Source: Pseudomonas sp. ADAK18
GTDB lineage: Bacteria > Pseudomonadota > Gammaproteobacteria > Pseudomonadales > Pseudomonadaceae
Length of the DNA: 64,000 nucleotides
Assembly: GCF_012935695.1 (NCBI RefSeq)
Contig: NZ_CP052859.1
Coordinates: 909,001-973,000 of the forward strand
Reading direction: 5' to 3'
Notes under the pieces: model-generated
Told to the model about the DNA's origin: nothing
The model's input: only the letters and a program-made list of their open reading frames with translations
Databases searched by the model: none
Program-made: the position numbers and the translations under genes
Shown here: in pieces, positions 15,866 to 25,750 of the stretch
How the letters are laid out: each line of letters opens with the position of its first letter
Numbering within the stretch: the stretch's first letter is position 1

Positions 15866-17995
15866 GTGGATCGCTCTCAAATGTTCAACAATGCCCGTGG
15901 CACGCTGACAGACCTTTCGCGAGGCAATCTGGGTGTGCCGCTGTTGCTGTTGGTCATGCTGGCAATGATGATGTTGCCGATGCCGCCGTTCCTGTTGGAC
16001 GTGTTTTTCACCTTCAACATTGCCCTGTCCATTGTCGTGCTGCTGGTCTGCGTGTATGCCCTGCGACCACTGGATTTCGCGGTCTTTCCGACCATTCTGC
16101 TGATCGCTACCTTGCTCCGGCTGGCGCTCAACGTGGCCTCCACCCGGGTGGTGATGCTTCACGGTCAGGACGGTCACGCGGCCGCGGGCAAGGTGATCCA
16201 GGCCTTCGGTGAGGTGGTGATCGGCGGTAACTACGTGGTCGGTATCGTGGTGTTCGCGATCCTGATGATCATCAACTTCGTGGTGGTGACCAAGGGCGCC
16301 GGGCGGATTTCAGAGGTGAGTGCGCGTTTCACCCTCGACGCCATGCCCGGCAAACAGATGGCCATCGACGCTGACCTCAACGCCGGCCTGATCGATCAGA
16401 GCCAAGCCAAGTCCCGCCGCCTGGAAGTGGCCCAGGAAGCCGAGTTCTACGGCTCCATGGACGGTGCCAGCAAATTTGTTCGCGGCGACGCCATTGCCGG
16501 CCTGCTGATTCTGTTTATCAACCTGATCGGCGGCATGGCGGTCGGCATCTTCCAGCACGGTATGACCTTCGGCGACGCAGGCAAGGTTTACGCCTTGCTG
16601 ACCATCGGTGACGGTTTGGTGGCGCAATTGCCATCACTGCTGCTGTCCACCGCTGCCGCGATCATGGTGACCCGTGCTTCCGGCTCCGAAGACATGGGCA
16701 AGCAGATCGGTCGGCAGATGTTCGCCTCGCCCAAGGCCTTGGCGGTAGCCGCTGGCCTGATGGCGGTGATGGGCGTAGTGCCGGGTATGCCCCATGTGTC
16801 CTTCTTGAGCATGGCGGCCCTGGCAGCTGGCGGCGCGTATCTGTTCTGGAAAAAACAGAACACCATCAAGGTCCAGGCCCAGCAAGAGGTCGCCCGTCAG
16901 CAGGAACTGCTGCCGTCCCCGGCTCGCGCCCAGGAAACCAAAGAACTGGGTTGGGACGACGTGACCCCGATCGACATGATCGGCCTGGAAGTGGGCTACC
17001 GTCTGATTCCCCTGGTGGATCGCAACCAGGGCGGCCAATTGCTGGCGCGGATCAAGGGCGTGCGCAAGAAGCTGTCCCAGGACCTGGGCTTCCTGATGCC
17101 CACCGTACACATTCGCGACAACCTCGACCTGGCGCCGAGTGCCTATCGTCTGACCCTGATGGGCGTGATCCTGGCCGAAGCCGAGATCTACCCGGACCGC
17201 GAACTGGCGATTAACCCGGGCCAGGTGTTCGGCACCCTTAACGGCATAACCGCCAAAGATCCGGCTTTCGGCCTGGAAGCGGTGTGGATCGAAGTCAGCC
17301 AGCGCAGCCAGGCACAGTCCCTGGGCTACACCGTGGTGGACGCCAGTACCGTGGTCGCCACCCACCTCAACCAGATTCTCTACAAGCACTCCCATGAGCT
17401 GATCGGCCACGAAGAAGTCCAGCAACTCATGCAATTGCTGGCCAAGGCCTCGCCGAAACTGGCCGAAGAGTTGGTGCCGGGCATTTTGTCGCTGTCGCAA
17501 CTGCTCAAGGTGCTGCAAGCGTTGTTGGCCGAACAGGTGCCTGTACGGGACATTCGCAGCATTGCCGAGGCTATCGCCAACAATGCCGCCAAGAGTCAAG
17601 ATACTGCCGCCCTGGTGGCTGCGGTGCGCGTCGGATTGTCGCGTGCCATCGTCCAAAGCATTGTAGGGCTTGACTCCGAGCTGCCTGTGATCACCTTGGA
17701 GCCCAGGTTGGAACAAATATTGCTCAACAGTATCCAGAAGGCCGGACTTGGCCAGGAAGAGGGCGTTCTGCTGGAGCCAAGCATGGCTGAAAAGCTGCAG
17801 CGCTCATTGATCGAGGCGGCACAACGCCAGGAAATGCAGGGCCAACCGGTGATTCTGTTGGTGGCAGGCCCGGTTCGAGCGATGTTGTCGCGGTTTGGAC
17901 GCCTGGCAGTACCGAATTTGCACGTTTTGGCTTACCAGGAAATTCCTGACAATAAGCAAGTGACTATCGTCGCGACAGTAGGGCCCAACGGCTGA
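15866..17995 (+). CDS. flhA: Flagellar export platform protein FlhA
   Basis: 709 residues from GTG 15866 (VDRSQMFNNARGTLTDLSRGNLGVP); the frame stays open upstream to 15764, but that sequence is non-homologous leader and contains the promoter. The N-terminal half has eight TM helices with the FHIPEP-type loop (SEVSARFTLDAMPGKQMAIDADLNAGLI); the C-terminal cytosolic domain (about 355-705) forms the nonameric docking ring for FliJ and chaperones. It is the first gene of flhA-flhF-fleN-fliA. Confidence 0.97.
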   Translation: MDRSQMFNNARGTLTDLSRGNLGVPLLLLVMLAMMMLPMPPFLLDVFFTFNIALSIVVLLVCVYALRPLDFAVFPTILLIATLLRLALNVASTRVVMLHGQDGHAAAGKVIQAFGEVVIGGNYVVGIVVFAILMIINFVVVTKGAGRISEVSARFTLDAMPGKQMAIDADLNAGLIDQSQAKSRRLEVAQEAEFYGSMDGASKFVRGDAIAGLLILFINLIGGMAVGIFQHGMTFGDAGKVYALLTIGDGLVAQLPSLLLSTAAAIMVTRASGSEDMGKQIGRQMFASPKALAVAAGLMAVMGVVPGMPHVSFLSMAALAAGGAYLFWKKQNTIKVQAQQEVARQQELLPSPARAQETKELGWDDVTPIDMIGLEVGYRLIPLVDRNQGGQLLARIKGVRKKLSQDLGFLMPTVHIRDNLDLAPSAYRLTLMGVILAEAEIYPDRELAINPGQVFGTLNGITAKDPAFGLEAVWIEVSQRSQAQSLGYTVVDASTVVATHLNQILYKHSHELIGHEEVQQLMQLLAKASPKLAEELVPGILSLSQLLKVLQALLAEQVPVRDIRSIAEAIANNAAKSQDTAALVAAVRVGLSRAIVQSIVGLDSELPVITLEPRLEQILLNSIQKAGLGQEEGVLLEPSMAEKLQRSLIEAAQRQEMQGQPVILLVAGPVRAMLSRFGRLAVPNLHVLAYQEIPDNKQVTIVATVGPNG

Positions 17996-18006
17996 GGTAG
18001 TGGGTT

Positions 18007-19323
18007 ATGCAAGTGAAGCGTTTTTTCGCCGCCGATATGCGTCAGGCCATGAAGCTGGTTCGTGATGAGCTGGGCGCCGACGCCGCGATTATCGGAAACC
18101 GCCGCATTGCCGGCGGTGTCGAGCTGACGGCTGCCCTGGATTACACACCCTCGGCGCTCGCGCCGCGGGTCCCGAACATGGAACTGGAAGACGAACTGCG
18201 CAAGACCGCCTCGCGCATTGTCTCGGCCCAGGCCGAATTGAGCATGCGTGGCGACAGCGACGCCAGCACCAACCGTCAGTTGTTTGCCGGCCTGCCGCTG
18301 ACCGCTGCCGAGCCTCTGGTAGAGCCGACGTTCGTCGAGCCGCCGCGTCCTGCTGCGCCGGCGCCGGCAGCCGCAGTTGATCAGCGGGTCTTCGACTCGA
18401 TGCGTTTCGAACTCAATGGCCTGCGTGAGCTGCTGGAAGTGCAGTTGGGCTCCCTCGCCTGGAACCAGTTGCAGGGCAGCAAGCCGCAACAGGCCAATCT
18501 CTGGCGTCGCCTGCAACGCATTGGCCTGTCTGGCCCGTTGTCCCGCGACCTGCTGGCGCTGACCACTGAAATTGAAGAACCTCGCCAGGCCTGGCGCATG
18601 TTGCTGGCCCACCTGGCGCGGATGATCGTTACCCCGGAAATTGAACCCCTGGAAGAAGGTGGTGTGATTGCCATGGTCGGCCCCGCCGGCATGGGCAAAA
18701 CCACTACTCTGGCCAAGCTGGCTGCCCGTTATGTGCTTAAGTACGGCGCACAGAACATCGCTTTGGTGAGCATGGACAGCTACCGCATCGGCGCCCAGGA
18801 ACAGCTCAAGACATTGGGCCGGATCCTCAACGTGCCGGTAACCCATGTCGACCCGGGCCAGTCCCTGGCCAACGCCCTCGATCCGCTGCTGCGCAAGCGC
18901 GTGGTGCTGATCGACACCGCCGGCCTGCAAGCCAGCGATCCGGCTCTGCGCATGCAGCTGGAAAGCCTGGCCGGGCGCGGGATCAAGTCCAGGAATTACC
19001 TGGTGCTGGCCACGACCAGCCAGAAGCAGGTACTCACCGCCGCCTATCACAGCTACAAACGATGTGGGCTGGCGGGCTGCATTCTGACTAAACTGGACGA
19101 AACGGCCAGCTTGGGTGAAGTATTGAGCCTGGCTATCAGTCATGAGTTACCGGTTGCTTACCTGACCGACGGGCCGCGGATCCCGGATGATTTGCATCTG
19201 CCGCGCCGTCATCAGTTGGTCAGCCGGGCAGTGAGTGTGCAAATGCAGGAAGAGCCGAGCGAGGAAGCGATGGCTGACATGTTTGCTGATCTGTACCACA
19301 GTCCGGCCAAACGGGTCGGCTGA
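18007..19323 (+). CDS. flhF: Polar flagellar placement GTPase FlhF
   Basis: 438 residues. N-terminal B domain (MQVKRFFAADMRQAMKLVRDELGADAAI), a variable Ala/Pro linker, then an SRP-type NG GTPase domain with the P-loop GPAGMGKTTT (Gly225-Lys231) and IDTAG. FlhF marks the old pole as the flagellar site and recruits the first basal-body parts. It lies 11 bases after flhA and upstream of fleN, the number-limiting partner. Confidence 0.97.
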   Translation: MQVKRFFAADMRQAMKLVRDELGADAAIIGNRRIAGGVELTAALDYTPSALAPRVPNMELEDELRKTASRIVSAQAELSMRGDSDASTNRQLFAGLPLTAAEPLVEPTFVEPPRPAAPAPAAAVDQRVFDSMRFELNGLRELLEVQLGSLAWNQLQGSKPQQANLWRRLQRIGLSGPLSRDLLALTTEIEEPRQAWRMLLAHLARMIVTPEIEPLEEGGVIAMVGPAGMGKTTTLAKLAARYVLKYGAQNIALVSMDSYRIGAQEQLKTLGRILNVPVTHVDPGQSLANALDPLLRKRVVLIDTAGLQASDPALRMQLESLAGRGIKSRNYLVLATTSQKQVLTAAYHSYKRCGLAGCILTKLDETASLGEVLSLAISHELPVAYLTDGPRIPDDLHLPRRHQLVSRAVSVQMQEEPSEEAMADMFADLYHSPAKRVG

Positions 19324-19357
19324 GGTGAATCTGAACACGCAACATAAAACGACAGTG

Positions 19358-19373
19358 CAATGTATCTACATTG
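19358..19373. promoter_or_regulatory. Perfect palindrome upstream of fleN
   Basis: CAATGTATCTACATTG is a 7+2+7 perfect inverted repeat in the 121-base flhF-fleN gap, 71 bases before the fleN ATG. It has no T-run, so it looks like a protein site rather than a terminator. Binding factor unknown. Confidence 0.45.
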
Positions 19374-19444
19374 ATGGCCTGCAAGCTCCTACCGCAGCCA
19401 ACCTATGTAGCCTGCGTCTAAGCAAGACAAGGTAAAGAACGAAC

Positions 19445-20278
19445 ATGGGCAGCATGCATCCCGTACAGGTGATCGCGGTGACCGGCGGCAAAGGTGGCGT
19501 CGGGAAAACTAACGTGTCAGTGAATTTGTCCCTGGCCCTGGCAGAGCTTGGCCGTCGCGTCATGCTGTTGGATGCCGACCTGGGCCTGGCGAACGTTGAT
19601 GTTCTGCTGGGACTGACACCCAAACATACCCTGGCCGATGTCATCGAAGGCCGCTGTGAGCTGCGCGACGTATTGTTGCAGGGCCCTGGTGGTATCCGCA
19701 TCGTGCCGGCTGCCTCAGGCACCCAGAGCATGGTGCATCTGAGCCCGGCGCAGCATGCCGGCCTGATCCAGGCCTTCAGTGACATTGGCGACAACCTCGA
19801 CGTGCTGGTGATCGACACCGCCGCCGGGATCGGTGAGTCCGTGGTCAGCTTCGTGCGCGCCGCGCAAGAAGTACTGCTGGTGGTGTGCGACGAACCCACC
19901 TCGATCACCGACGCTTACGCCCTGATCAAACTGCTTAACCGTGACTACGGCATGAACCGCTTCAGGGTGCTGGCCAACATGGCCCAAAGCCCGCAAGAAG
20001 GGCGAAACCTGTTCGCCAAGTTGACCAAGGTCACGGATCGCTTCCTCGATGTCGCCTTACAATACGTCGGCGCAGTTCCCTATGACGAGTGTGTGCGCAA
20101 GGCTGTGCAAAAGCAGCGTGCAGTCTATGAAGCGTTCCCTCGTTCGAAGTGCGCACTGGCGTTCAAGGCTATTGCCCAGAAGGTCGATACGTGGCCACTG
20201 CCCGCCAATCCCCGGGGGCATCTGGAGTTTTTCGTCGAGCGATTGGTGCATCAGACGAGCGCAGGACCGGTGCTATGA
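19445..20278 (+). CDS. fleN: Flagellar number regulator FleN (FlhG/MinD-like ATPase)
   Basis: 277 residues. Deviant Walker A (GGKGGVGKTN, Lys16 and Lys21), MLLDADLGLANVDVLLGL, and IDTAAGIGE are typical of MinD/FlhG. FleN restrains FleQ and keeps flagellar number at the polar set. The start may be ATG 19445 or 19454. The stop overlaps the fliA ATG (ATGA), which indicates coupling. Confidence 0.96.
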   Translation: MGSMHPVQVIAVTGGKGGVGKTNVSVNLSLALAELGRRVMLLDADLGLANVDVLLGLTPKHTLADVIEGRCELRDVLLQGPGGIRIVPAASGTQSMVHLSPAQHAGLIQAFSDIGDNLDVLVIDTAAGIGESVVSFVRAAQEVLLVVCDEPTSITDAYALIKLLNRDYGMNRFRVLANMAQSPQEGRNLFAKLTKVTDRFLDVALQYVGAVPYDECVRKAVQKQRAVYEAFPRSKCALAFKAIAQKVDTWPLPANPRGHLEFFVERLVHQTSAGPVL

Positions 20279-21015
20279 CATCCAGCGGCTACAACCTTTA
20301 CAAGAAGTCGGCACGTGACAGCCAAGGCGAATTGATCGAGCGCTATGCGCCACTGGTCAAGCGCATTGCCTATCACTTGCTGGCCCGATTGCCCGCCAGT
20401 GTCCAGGTCGAAGACCTGATCCAGGCCGGGATGATCGGCTTGCTTGAAGTGTCGACCAAATACGACGCGAGCAAGGGTGCGAGTTTCGAGACGTATGCGG
20501 GTATCCGCATCCGTGGTGCGATGCTCGACGAGGTCCGTAAAGGTGATTGGGCGCCGCGTTCGGTCCACCGCAATACCCGGATGGTGAGTGACGCCATTCG
20601 CTCAATTGAAGCAAAAACCGGTCGCGACGCTAAAGATCACGAAGTTGCGGCCGAACTCCAATTGAGTCTCGACGATTACTACGGGATTTTGAACGATACC
20701 TTGGGCAGTCGCCTGTTCAGTTTCGACGACCTTTTGCAGGACGGCGAACATGAGGGGCTGCACGAGGACGGCGCGAGTGCTCATCTCGAACCGTCACGCG
20801 ATCTGGAAGATGAACGCTTCCAGAGCGCACTGGCGGACGCGATTGCCAATTTGCCGGAGCGTGAGCGACTGGTGTTGGCGCTGTACTACGACGAAGAGCT
20901 GAACCTCAAGGAAATCGGTGAAGTCCTGGGGGTCAGCGAATCGCGGGTCAGCCAGTTACACAGCCAGTGCGCGGCCCGCTTGCGGGGGCGTTTGGGAGAG
21001 TGGCGAGCGCGCTGA
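20275..21015 (+). CDS. fliA: RNA polymerase sigma-28 factor FliA
   Basis: 246 residues from ATG 20275. Region 2 contains VEDLIQAGMIGLLEVSTKYD and SFETYAGIRIRGAMLDEVR; region 4 has LPERERLVLALYYDEELNLKEIGEVLG with the HTH VSESRVSQLHSQ. It directs late flagellar and chemotaxis promoters and is held by FlgM until the hook is complete. It overlaps fleN. Confidence 0.98.
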   Translation: MTSSGYNLYKKSARDSQGELIERYAPLVKRIAYHLLARLPASVQVEDLIQAGMIGLLEVSTKYDASKGASFETYAGIRIRGAMLDEVRKGDWAPRSVHRNTRMVSDAIRSIEAKTGRDAKDHEVAAELQLSLDDYYGILNDTLGSRLFSFDDLLQDGEHEGLHEDGASAHLEPSRDLEDERFQSALADAIANLPERERLVLALYYDEELNLKEIGEVLGVSESRVSQLHSQCAARLRGRLGEWRAR

Positions 21016-21018
21016 CAG

Positions 21019-21036
21019 GCAGTGTGGGGACACTGC
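21019..21036. other. Hairpin just after fliA
   Basis: GCAGTGT-gggg-ACACTGC, a perfect 7-bp stem starting 3 bases after the fliA stop, without a T-run. Possibly an RNA 3'-end stabiliser or weak attenuator between fliA and cheY. Confidence 0.4.
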
Positions 21037-21184
21037 GAATGATACCGTCCGGGCCAAAAGCCCTGGCGGTTTCAACCCGTGGTGCGCCTCAGTAGTCCTT
21101 ATTTGTAACGCCTGAATGATTGAAATGGCGCGCCCAGGTGCTGGACGCGTTTAAGACTGCTTGGAGGTCGAATTGGACAAGAAC

Positions 21185-21559
21185 ATGAAAATCCTCATCG
21201 TTGATGACTTCTCAACGATGCGGCGGATCATAAAAAACCTGTTGCGTGACCTTGGGTTCACTAACACGGTCGAGGCGGATGACGGCACCACGGCGATTCC
21301 GATCCTCAACAGCGGGAGCATCGACTTTCTGGTAACCGACTGGAACATGCCGGGCATGACCGGTATCGACTTGCTGCGCCACGTGCGCGCCGATGAAAAA
21401 CTGCGCAGCCTTCCTGTGCTGATGGTGACCGCCGAAGCCAAGCGTGAACAGATCATTGAAGCCGCCCAGGCTGGGGTCAACGGTTACGTGGTCAAGCCAT
21501 TCACTGCATTGGCCTTGAAAGAGAAGATCGAAAAAATCTTCGAACGCATCGGTCATTGA
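21185..21559 (+). CDS. cheY: Chemotaxis response regulator CheY
   Basis: 124 residues from ATG 21185 ([14 protein letters not shown]); the upstream TTG at 21161 is not favoured. A single receiver domain with Asp7-Asp8, phospho-acceptor Asp52 ([10 protein letters not shown]), a switch Thr (VTAEA) and Lys in VVKPF. CheY-P from CheA binds FliM and changes rotation. It is the first gene of cheYZAB. Confidence 0.97.
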   Translation: MKILIVDDFSTMRRIIKNLLRDLGFTNTVEADDGTTAIPILNSGSIDFLVTDWNMPGMTGIDLLRHVRADEKLRSLPVLMVTAEAKREQIIEAAQAGVNGYVVKPFTALALKEKIEKIFERIGH

Positions 21560-21577
21560 TGTCGCCACGGGGGAGCT

Positions 21578-22366
21578 ATGGAGCATAACGAATCATCACA
21601 GGCCGACTTCGAGTCGACCCTGAAAAAGCACGCTCACCAGTTGGTTGAAAGCCTTGAAAAAGGCCAGTTCGGCGACGCGGTGCAGTTGATCCATGAGCTC
21701 AATCAGACCCGTGATCGTGGCCTGTACCGGGAAGTCGGCAAGCTGACACGCGAGTTGCACAGCGCCATCGTCAACTTCCAGATTGACCCGCACATGCCGC
21801 AGGCCGAGGAAGTCTCGCAGATCACCGATGCCACCGAACGCCTGTCTTATGTGGTCAGGCTGACTGAGGCGGCGGCCAATCGCACCATGGACCTGGTGGA
21901 AAACGCCACGCCGCTGGTCAATGGCATCGCCAACGAAGCCAAGGCCCTGAGCACCGACTGGGGCCGCTTCATGCGCCGGGAAGTGGGCGCCGAAGAGTTT
22001 CGCGAATTGGCACGGCGAGTCGAAGGCTTTCTGGCGCGCAGCGAGCAGGACAGCCGCACGGTGTCGAGCAACCTCAACGACATCCTGCTGGCCCAGGATT
22101 ACCAGGACCTCACCGGCCAGGTGATCAAACGCGTGACCCAACTGGTCACCGAAGTGGAGAGCAACCTGCTCAAACTGGTGCTGATGGCCAGCCAGGTCGA
22201 CCGTTTTGCCGGCATCGAACATGACCGCGAAGCGATCCTCTCGGAAAAAGATCCACAAAAACACCTCGCCAAGGGTGAAGGTCCGCAGATTCATGCCGAT
22301 AAACGTGAAGACGTTATGTCAGGTCAAGATGACGTAGACGATTTGCTGTCCAGTTTAGGCTTCTAA
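21578..22366 (+). CDS. cheZ: CheY-P phosphatase CheZ
   Basis: 262 residues, mostly a long helical hairpin. The active-site helix reads QDYQDLTGQVIKRV, with Asp177 and Gln181 corresponding to E. coli Asp143/Gln147. The C-terminal CheY-binding peptide DDVDDLLSSLGF is intact. It lies between cheY and cheA. Confidence 0.96.
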   Translation: MEHNESSQADFESTLKKHAHQLVESLEKGQFGDAVQLIHELNQTRDRGLYREVGKLTRELHSAIVNFQIDPHMPQAEEVSQITDATERLSYVVRLTEAAANRTMDLVENATPLVNGIANEAKALSTDWGRFMRREVGAEEFRELARRVEGFLARSEQDSRTVSSNLNDILLAQDYQDLTGQVIKRVTQLVTEVESNLLKLVLMASQVDRFAGIEHDREAILSEKDPQKHLAKGEGPQIHADKREDVMSGQDDVDDLLSSLGF

Positions 22367-22378
22367 GGAGCACGCAAT

Positions 22379-24571
22379 ATGAGCTTCGGCGCCGATGAAG
22401 AAATCCTTCAGGATTTCCTTGTAGAGGCCGGCGAAATTCTAGAGCAGTTGTCCGAACAACTGGTCGAGCTGGAAAGCCGACCGGATGATGCGAACCTGCT
22501 CAATGCAATTTTTCGCGGTTTTCACACTGTAAAAGGGGGCGCCGGCTTCCTCCAGCTCCACGAGCTGGTGGAGTGCTGCCATATCGCCGAGAACGTGTTC
22601 GACATCCTGCGCAAGGGTGAACGGCACGTCGACTCGGAACTGATGGACGTAATTCTCGAAGCACTGGATGCGGTCAACGGCATGTTCAGTGAAGTGCGCG
22701 AACGTGCACCGATCACGGCGGCCACCCCGGAACTGCTGGCGGCTCTGGCACGCCTTGCGGAACCGGCTGACAATGCGCCGGCCGCAGTGGCCGTCGTTAC
22801 GCCTGAACCTGCCGGTGATGTGACGGATAGCGAATTTGAACAACTGCTGGACTCGCTGAACGCCGTCAAGGCCCAGGCCGAAGCCCCAGCAGCAGTGGCC
22901 CCGGCGATGGTGCCGACCACCGAAGACATTACCGATGCCGAGTTCGAGTCCCTGCTCGACCAGTTGCACGGCAAGGGCCAGTTCGCCCCCGACGCGGTGG
23001 CCGCTGTGTCGGCGCCAACGGAAGCCGCAGCGCCCGTCAGCAATGAAATCACCGACGACGAATTTGAAGCCCTGTTGGACCAGTTGCATGGCAAAGGCTC
23101 ATTTGCCGCCGAGGCACTGCCAGAGGTAGCGGCTGCCGCTGCGCCAGCTGTTCCGGCGGCCAGCGCTGCCCCGGCTGCCGATGGACTGATCTCCGATCAC
23201 GAATTTGAAGCCCTGCTGGATGAGTTGCACGGCAAGGGCAAGTTCACCGAAGTTGCGCCTGCCGCCGTTTCCACGGCCGCCGTTGCTGCACCGCCACCGG
23301 TGGCTGCCGCGAAGGCGCCTGCGCCAGTGGCCGCCAAGCCGGCTCTAGCTCCAGCCCGGGCACCTGCCGCTTCGGCGCCAGACAAACAACCCGCCAGCGA
23401 AGCCGAAACCACCGTACGGGTCGATACCGCACGCCTGGATGACATCATGAACATGGTGGGCGAGCTGGTGCTGGTGCGTAACCGCTTGGTGCGCCTGGGC
23501 CTTAACAGCGGCGATGAAGCCATGCAAAAGGCCGTGTCCAACCTGGACGTGGTCACCGCTGACTTGCAAACCGCCGTCATGAAGACCCGGATGCAGCCGA
23601 TCAAGAAAGTCTTCGGCCGTTTCCCGCGCCTGGTTCGCGACCTGGCACGCCAGTTGAAGAAAGAGATCAACCTGGAATTGGTGGGCGAAGAAACCGACCT
23701 CGACAAGAACCTTGTCGAAGCCTTGGCCGACCCGCTGGTCCACTTGGTGCGCAACGCCGTCGACCATGGCATCGAAACCCCGCAAGAACGTGAAGCGTCG
23801 GGCAAGTCCCGTGGCGGCAAGGTGATTCTGGCGGCGGAACAGGAAGGCGACCATATCCTGCTGTCGATCACCGATGACGGCAAAGGCATGGACCCGAACG
23901 TGCTGCGATCCATCGCGGTCAAGCGTGGGGTGATGGACAAGGATGCCGCCGATCGCCTGAGCGACACCGAGTGCTACAACCTGATCTTCGCGCCGGGTTT
24001 CTCGACCAAGACCGAGATTTCCGATGTGTCCGGGCGTGGCGTGGGCATGGACGTGGTGAAGACCAAGATCAGCCAGCTCAACGGCTCGATCAATATCTAC
24101 TCGACCAAGGGTCAAGGCTCGAAGATCGTCATCAAGGTGCCGTTGACCCTGGCGATCATGCCGACGCTGATGGTGATGCTGGGCAACCAGGCGTTCGCCT
24201 TCCCGCTGGTCAACGTCAACGAAATCTTCCACCTCGACCTGTCGCGCACCAACGTGGTGGACGGCCAGGAGGTGGTGATCGTGCGCGACAAGGCGTTGCC
24301 GCTGTTCTACCTCAAGCGTTGGTTGGTGGCGTCGGCCAAGCATGAGGAGCAGCGCGAAGGCCATGTGGTGATTCTCTCCGTGGGCACCCAGCGCATCGGC
24401 TTTGTGGTCGATCAACTGGTGGGCCAGGAAGAAGTGGTCATCAAGCCTTTGGGCAAAATGCTGCAGGGAACCCCGGGCATGTCGGGCGCGACCATCACCG
24501 GTGACGGTCGGATCGCGCTGATTCTCGATGTTCCGAGCATGCTCAAGCGTTACGCCGCACGGCGTATTTGA
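22379..24571 (+). CDS. cheA: Chemotaxis histidine kinase CheA
   Basis: 730 residues. HPt domain P1 with His49 (FRGFHTVKGGAGF); a long Ala/Pro linker (about 130-340) carrying four copies of a [IV][TS]DxEFExLLDxL motif (148-160, 184-202, 224-242, 270-290), the last three followed by HGKGxF; then P3 dimerisation (VRVDTARLDDIMNMVGELV), P4 ATPase (N-box NAVDHGIE, GKGMD, GRGVGMDVV) and P5 CheW-like domain. No classical globular P2 is visible. It autophosphorylates and feeds CheY and CheB. Confidence 0.97.
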   Translation: MSFGADEEILQDFLVEAGEILEQLSEQLVELESRPDDANLLNAIFRGFHTVKGGAGFLQLHELVECCHIAENVFDILRKGERHVDSELMDVILEALDAVNGMFSEVRERAPITAATPELLAALARLAEPADNAPAAVAVVTPEPAGDVTDSEFEQLLDSLNAVKAQAEAPAAVAPAMVPTTEDITDAEFESLLDQLHGKGQFAPDAVAAVSAPTEAAAPVSNEITDDEFEALLDQLHGKGSFAAEALPEVAAAAAPAVPAASAAPAADGLISDHEFEALLDELHGKGKFTEVAPAAVSTAAVAAPPPVAAAKAPAPVAAKPALAPARAPAASAPDKQPASEAETTVRVDTARLDDIMNMVGELVLVRNRLVRLGLNSGDEAMQKAVSNLDVVTADLQTAVMKTRMQPIKKVFGRFPRLVRDLARQLKKEINLELVGEETDLDKNLVEALADPLVHLVRNAVDHGIETPQEREASGKSRGGKVILAAEQEGDHILLSITDDGKGMDPNVLRSIAVKRGVMDKDAADRLSDTECYNLIFAPGFSTKTEISDVSGRGVGMDVVKTKISQLNGSINIYSTKGQGSKIVIKVPLTLAIMPTLMVMLGNQAFAFPLVNVNEIFHLDLSRTNVVDGQEVVIVRDKALPLFYLKRWLVASAKHEEQREGHVVILSVGTQRIGFVVDQLVGQEEVVIKPLGKMLQGTPGMSGATITGDGRIALILDVPSMLKRYAARRI

Positions 24572-24619
24572 TTCTGGTGGGGCAGGGCGGTATTGCCCGT
24601 CCCGCCTAACGGAGTGTTT

Positions 24620-25750
24620 ATGGTAGTCAAGGTCCTGGTGGTGGACGATTCGGGTTTCTTCCGCCGCCGCGTCTCGGAAATTCTTTCAGCCGATCCAAGC
24701 ATCCAGGTGGTCGGTACGGCCACCAACGGCAAAGAGGCGATCGATCAGGCCCTGGCACTCAAGCCGGACGTGATCACCATGGACTACGAGATGCCGATGA
24801 TGGACGGCATCACAGCGGTGCGGCACATCATGCAGCGCTGCCCGACTCCGGTGTTGATGTTCTCCTCGCTGACCCACGAAGGCGCCCGTGTCACCCTGGA
24901 TGCGCTGGACGCCGGTGCGGTGGACTTCCTGCCGAAGAACTTCGAAGACATCTCGCGCAACCCCGAGAAGGTCAAGCAGATGCTCTGCGAGAAGGTGCAC
25001 AGCATCTCCCGCAGTAACCGTCGCAGCCTCTTCAGCGCGCCAACTCCTGCTCCTGCACCCATTGCGGCACCTGTGGCGCCGAGCCCCTTTGGTCGCCCGG
25101 CCCCTGCCCCGGTAGCGCGTCCCGCGGCTGCCCCCGTTCGTGTACCTGTAACCGCACCCAGCGCGCATTCGCCTGCGCCCAAGCGCAAAGCCTACAAACT
25201 GGTGGCTATCGGTACGTCCACCGGCGGCCCGGTGGCGCTGCAGCGGGTGTTGACCCAACTGCCGGCCAACTTCCCGGCGCCGATCGTATTGGTCCAGCAC
25301 ATGCCTGCCGCGTTCACCAAAGCGTTCGCCGAGCGCCTGGACAAGCTGTGCCGCATCACCGTCAAGGAAGCCGAGGACGGCGACATCCTGCGCCCTGGCC
25401 TGGCATTGCTGGCCCCAGGCGGCAAGCAGATGATGGTCGACGGCCGTGGCGCGATCAAAATCCTGCCGGGTGATGAGCGCCTCAATTACAAGCCTTGCGT
25501 GGATATCACCTTCGGTTCCGCTGCCAAGTCCTACGGCGACAAAGTTCTGGCGGTGGTGCTCACTGGCATGGGCGCCGACGGTCGCGAAGGCGCGCGCCTG
25601 CTCAAGCAGGGCGGCAGTGCGATCTGGGCCCAGGATGAGGCCAGTTGCGTGATCTATGGCATGCCCATGGCCATCGTCAAGGCGGACCTGGCAGACGCCG
25701 TCTACAGCCTGGATGACATCGGCAAGCACCTGGTGGAGGCCTGCCTCTGA
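24620..25750 (+). CDS. cheB: Chemoreceptor methylesterase/deamidase CheB
   Basis: 376 residues from ATG 24620; the earlier ATG at 24593 adds nine non-conserved residues. Receiver domain (phospho-Asp55), an extended Pro/Ala linker (about 145-185), then the catalytic domain with Ser200 (GTSTGGP), His227 (VQHMP) and Asp320 (TGMGADG). It removes methyl groups from receptors when phosphorylated by CheA. The stop overlaps the motC ATG. No cheR lies in this window. Confidence 0.96.
   Translation: MVVKVLVVDDSGFFRRRVSEILSADPSIQVVGTATNGKEAIDQALALKPDVITMDYEMPMMDGITAVRHIMQRCPTPVLMFSSLTHEGARVTLDALDAGAVDFLPKNFEDISRNPEKVKQMLCEKVHSISRSNRRSLFSAPTPAPAPIAAPVAPSPFGRPAPAPVARPAAAPVRVPVTAPSAHSPAPKRKAYKLVAIGTSTGGPVALQRVLTQLPANFPAPIVLVQHMPAAFTKAFAERLDKLCRITVKEAEDGDILRPGLALLAPGGKQMMVDGRGAIKILPGDERLNYKPCVDITFGSAAKSYGDKVLAVVLTGMGADGREGARLLKQGGSAIWAQDEASCVIYGMPMAIVKADLADAVYSLDDIGKHLVEACL

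Noticed and set aside
15661..16212. Alternative reading frame over the start of flhA
   Set aside because: It covers the REP-like hairpin and the promoter and is out of frame with the clear FlhA homology.
21060..21160. Sigma-28 promoter ahead of cheY
   Set aside because: FliA control is expected, but I found no GCCGATA-type element at acceptable spacing.
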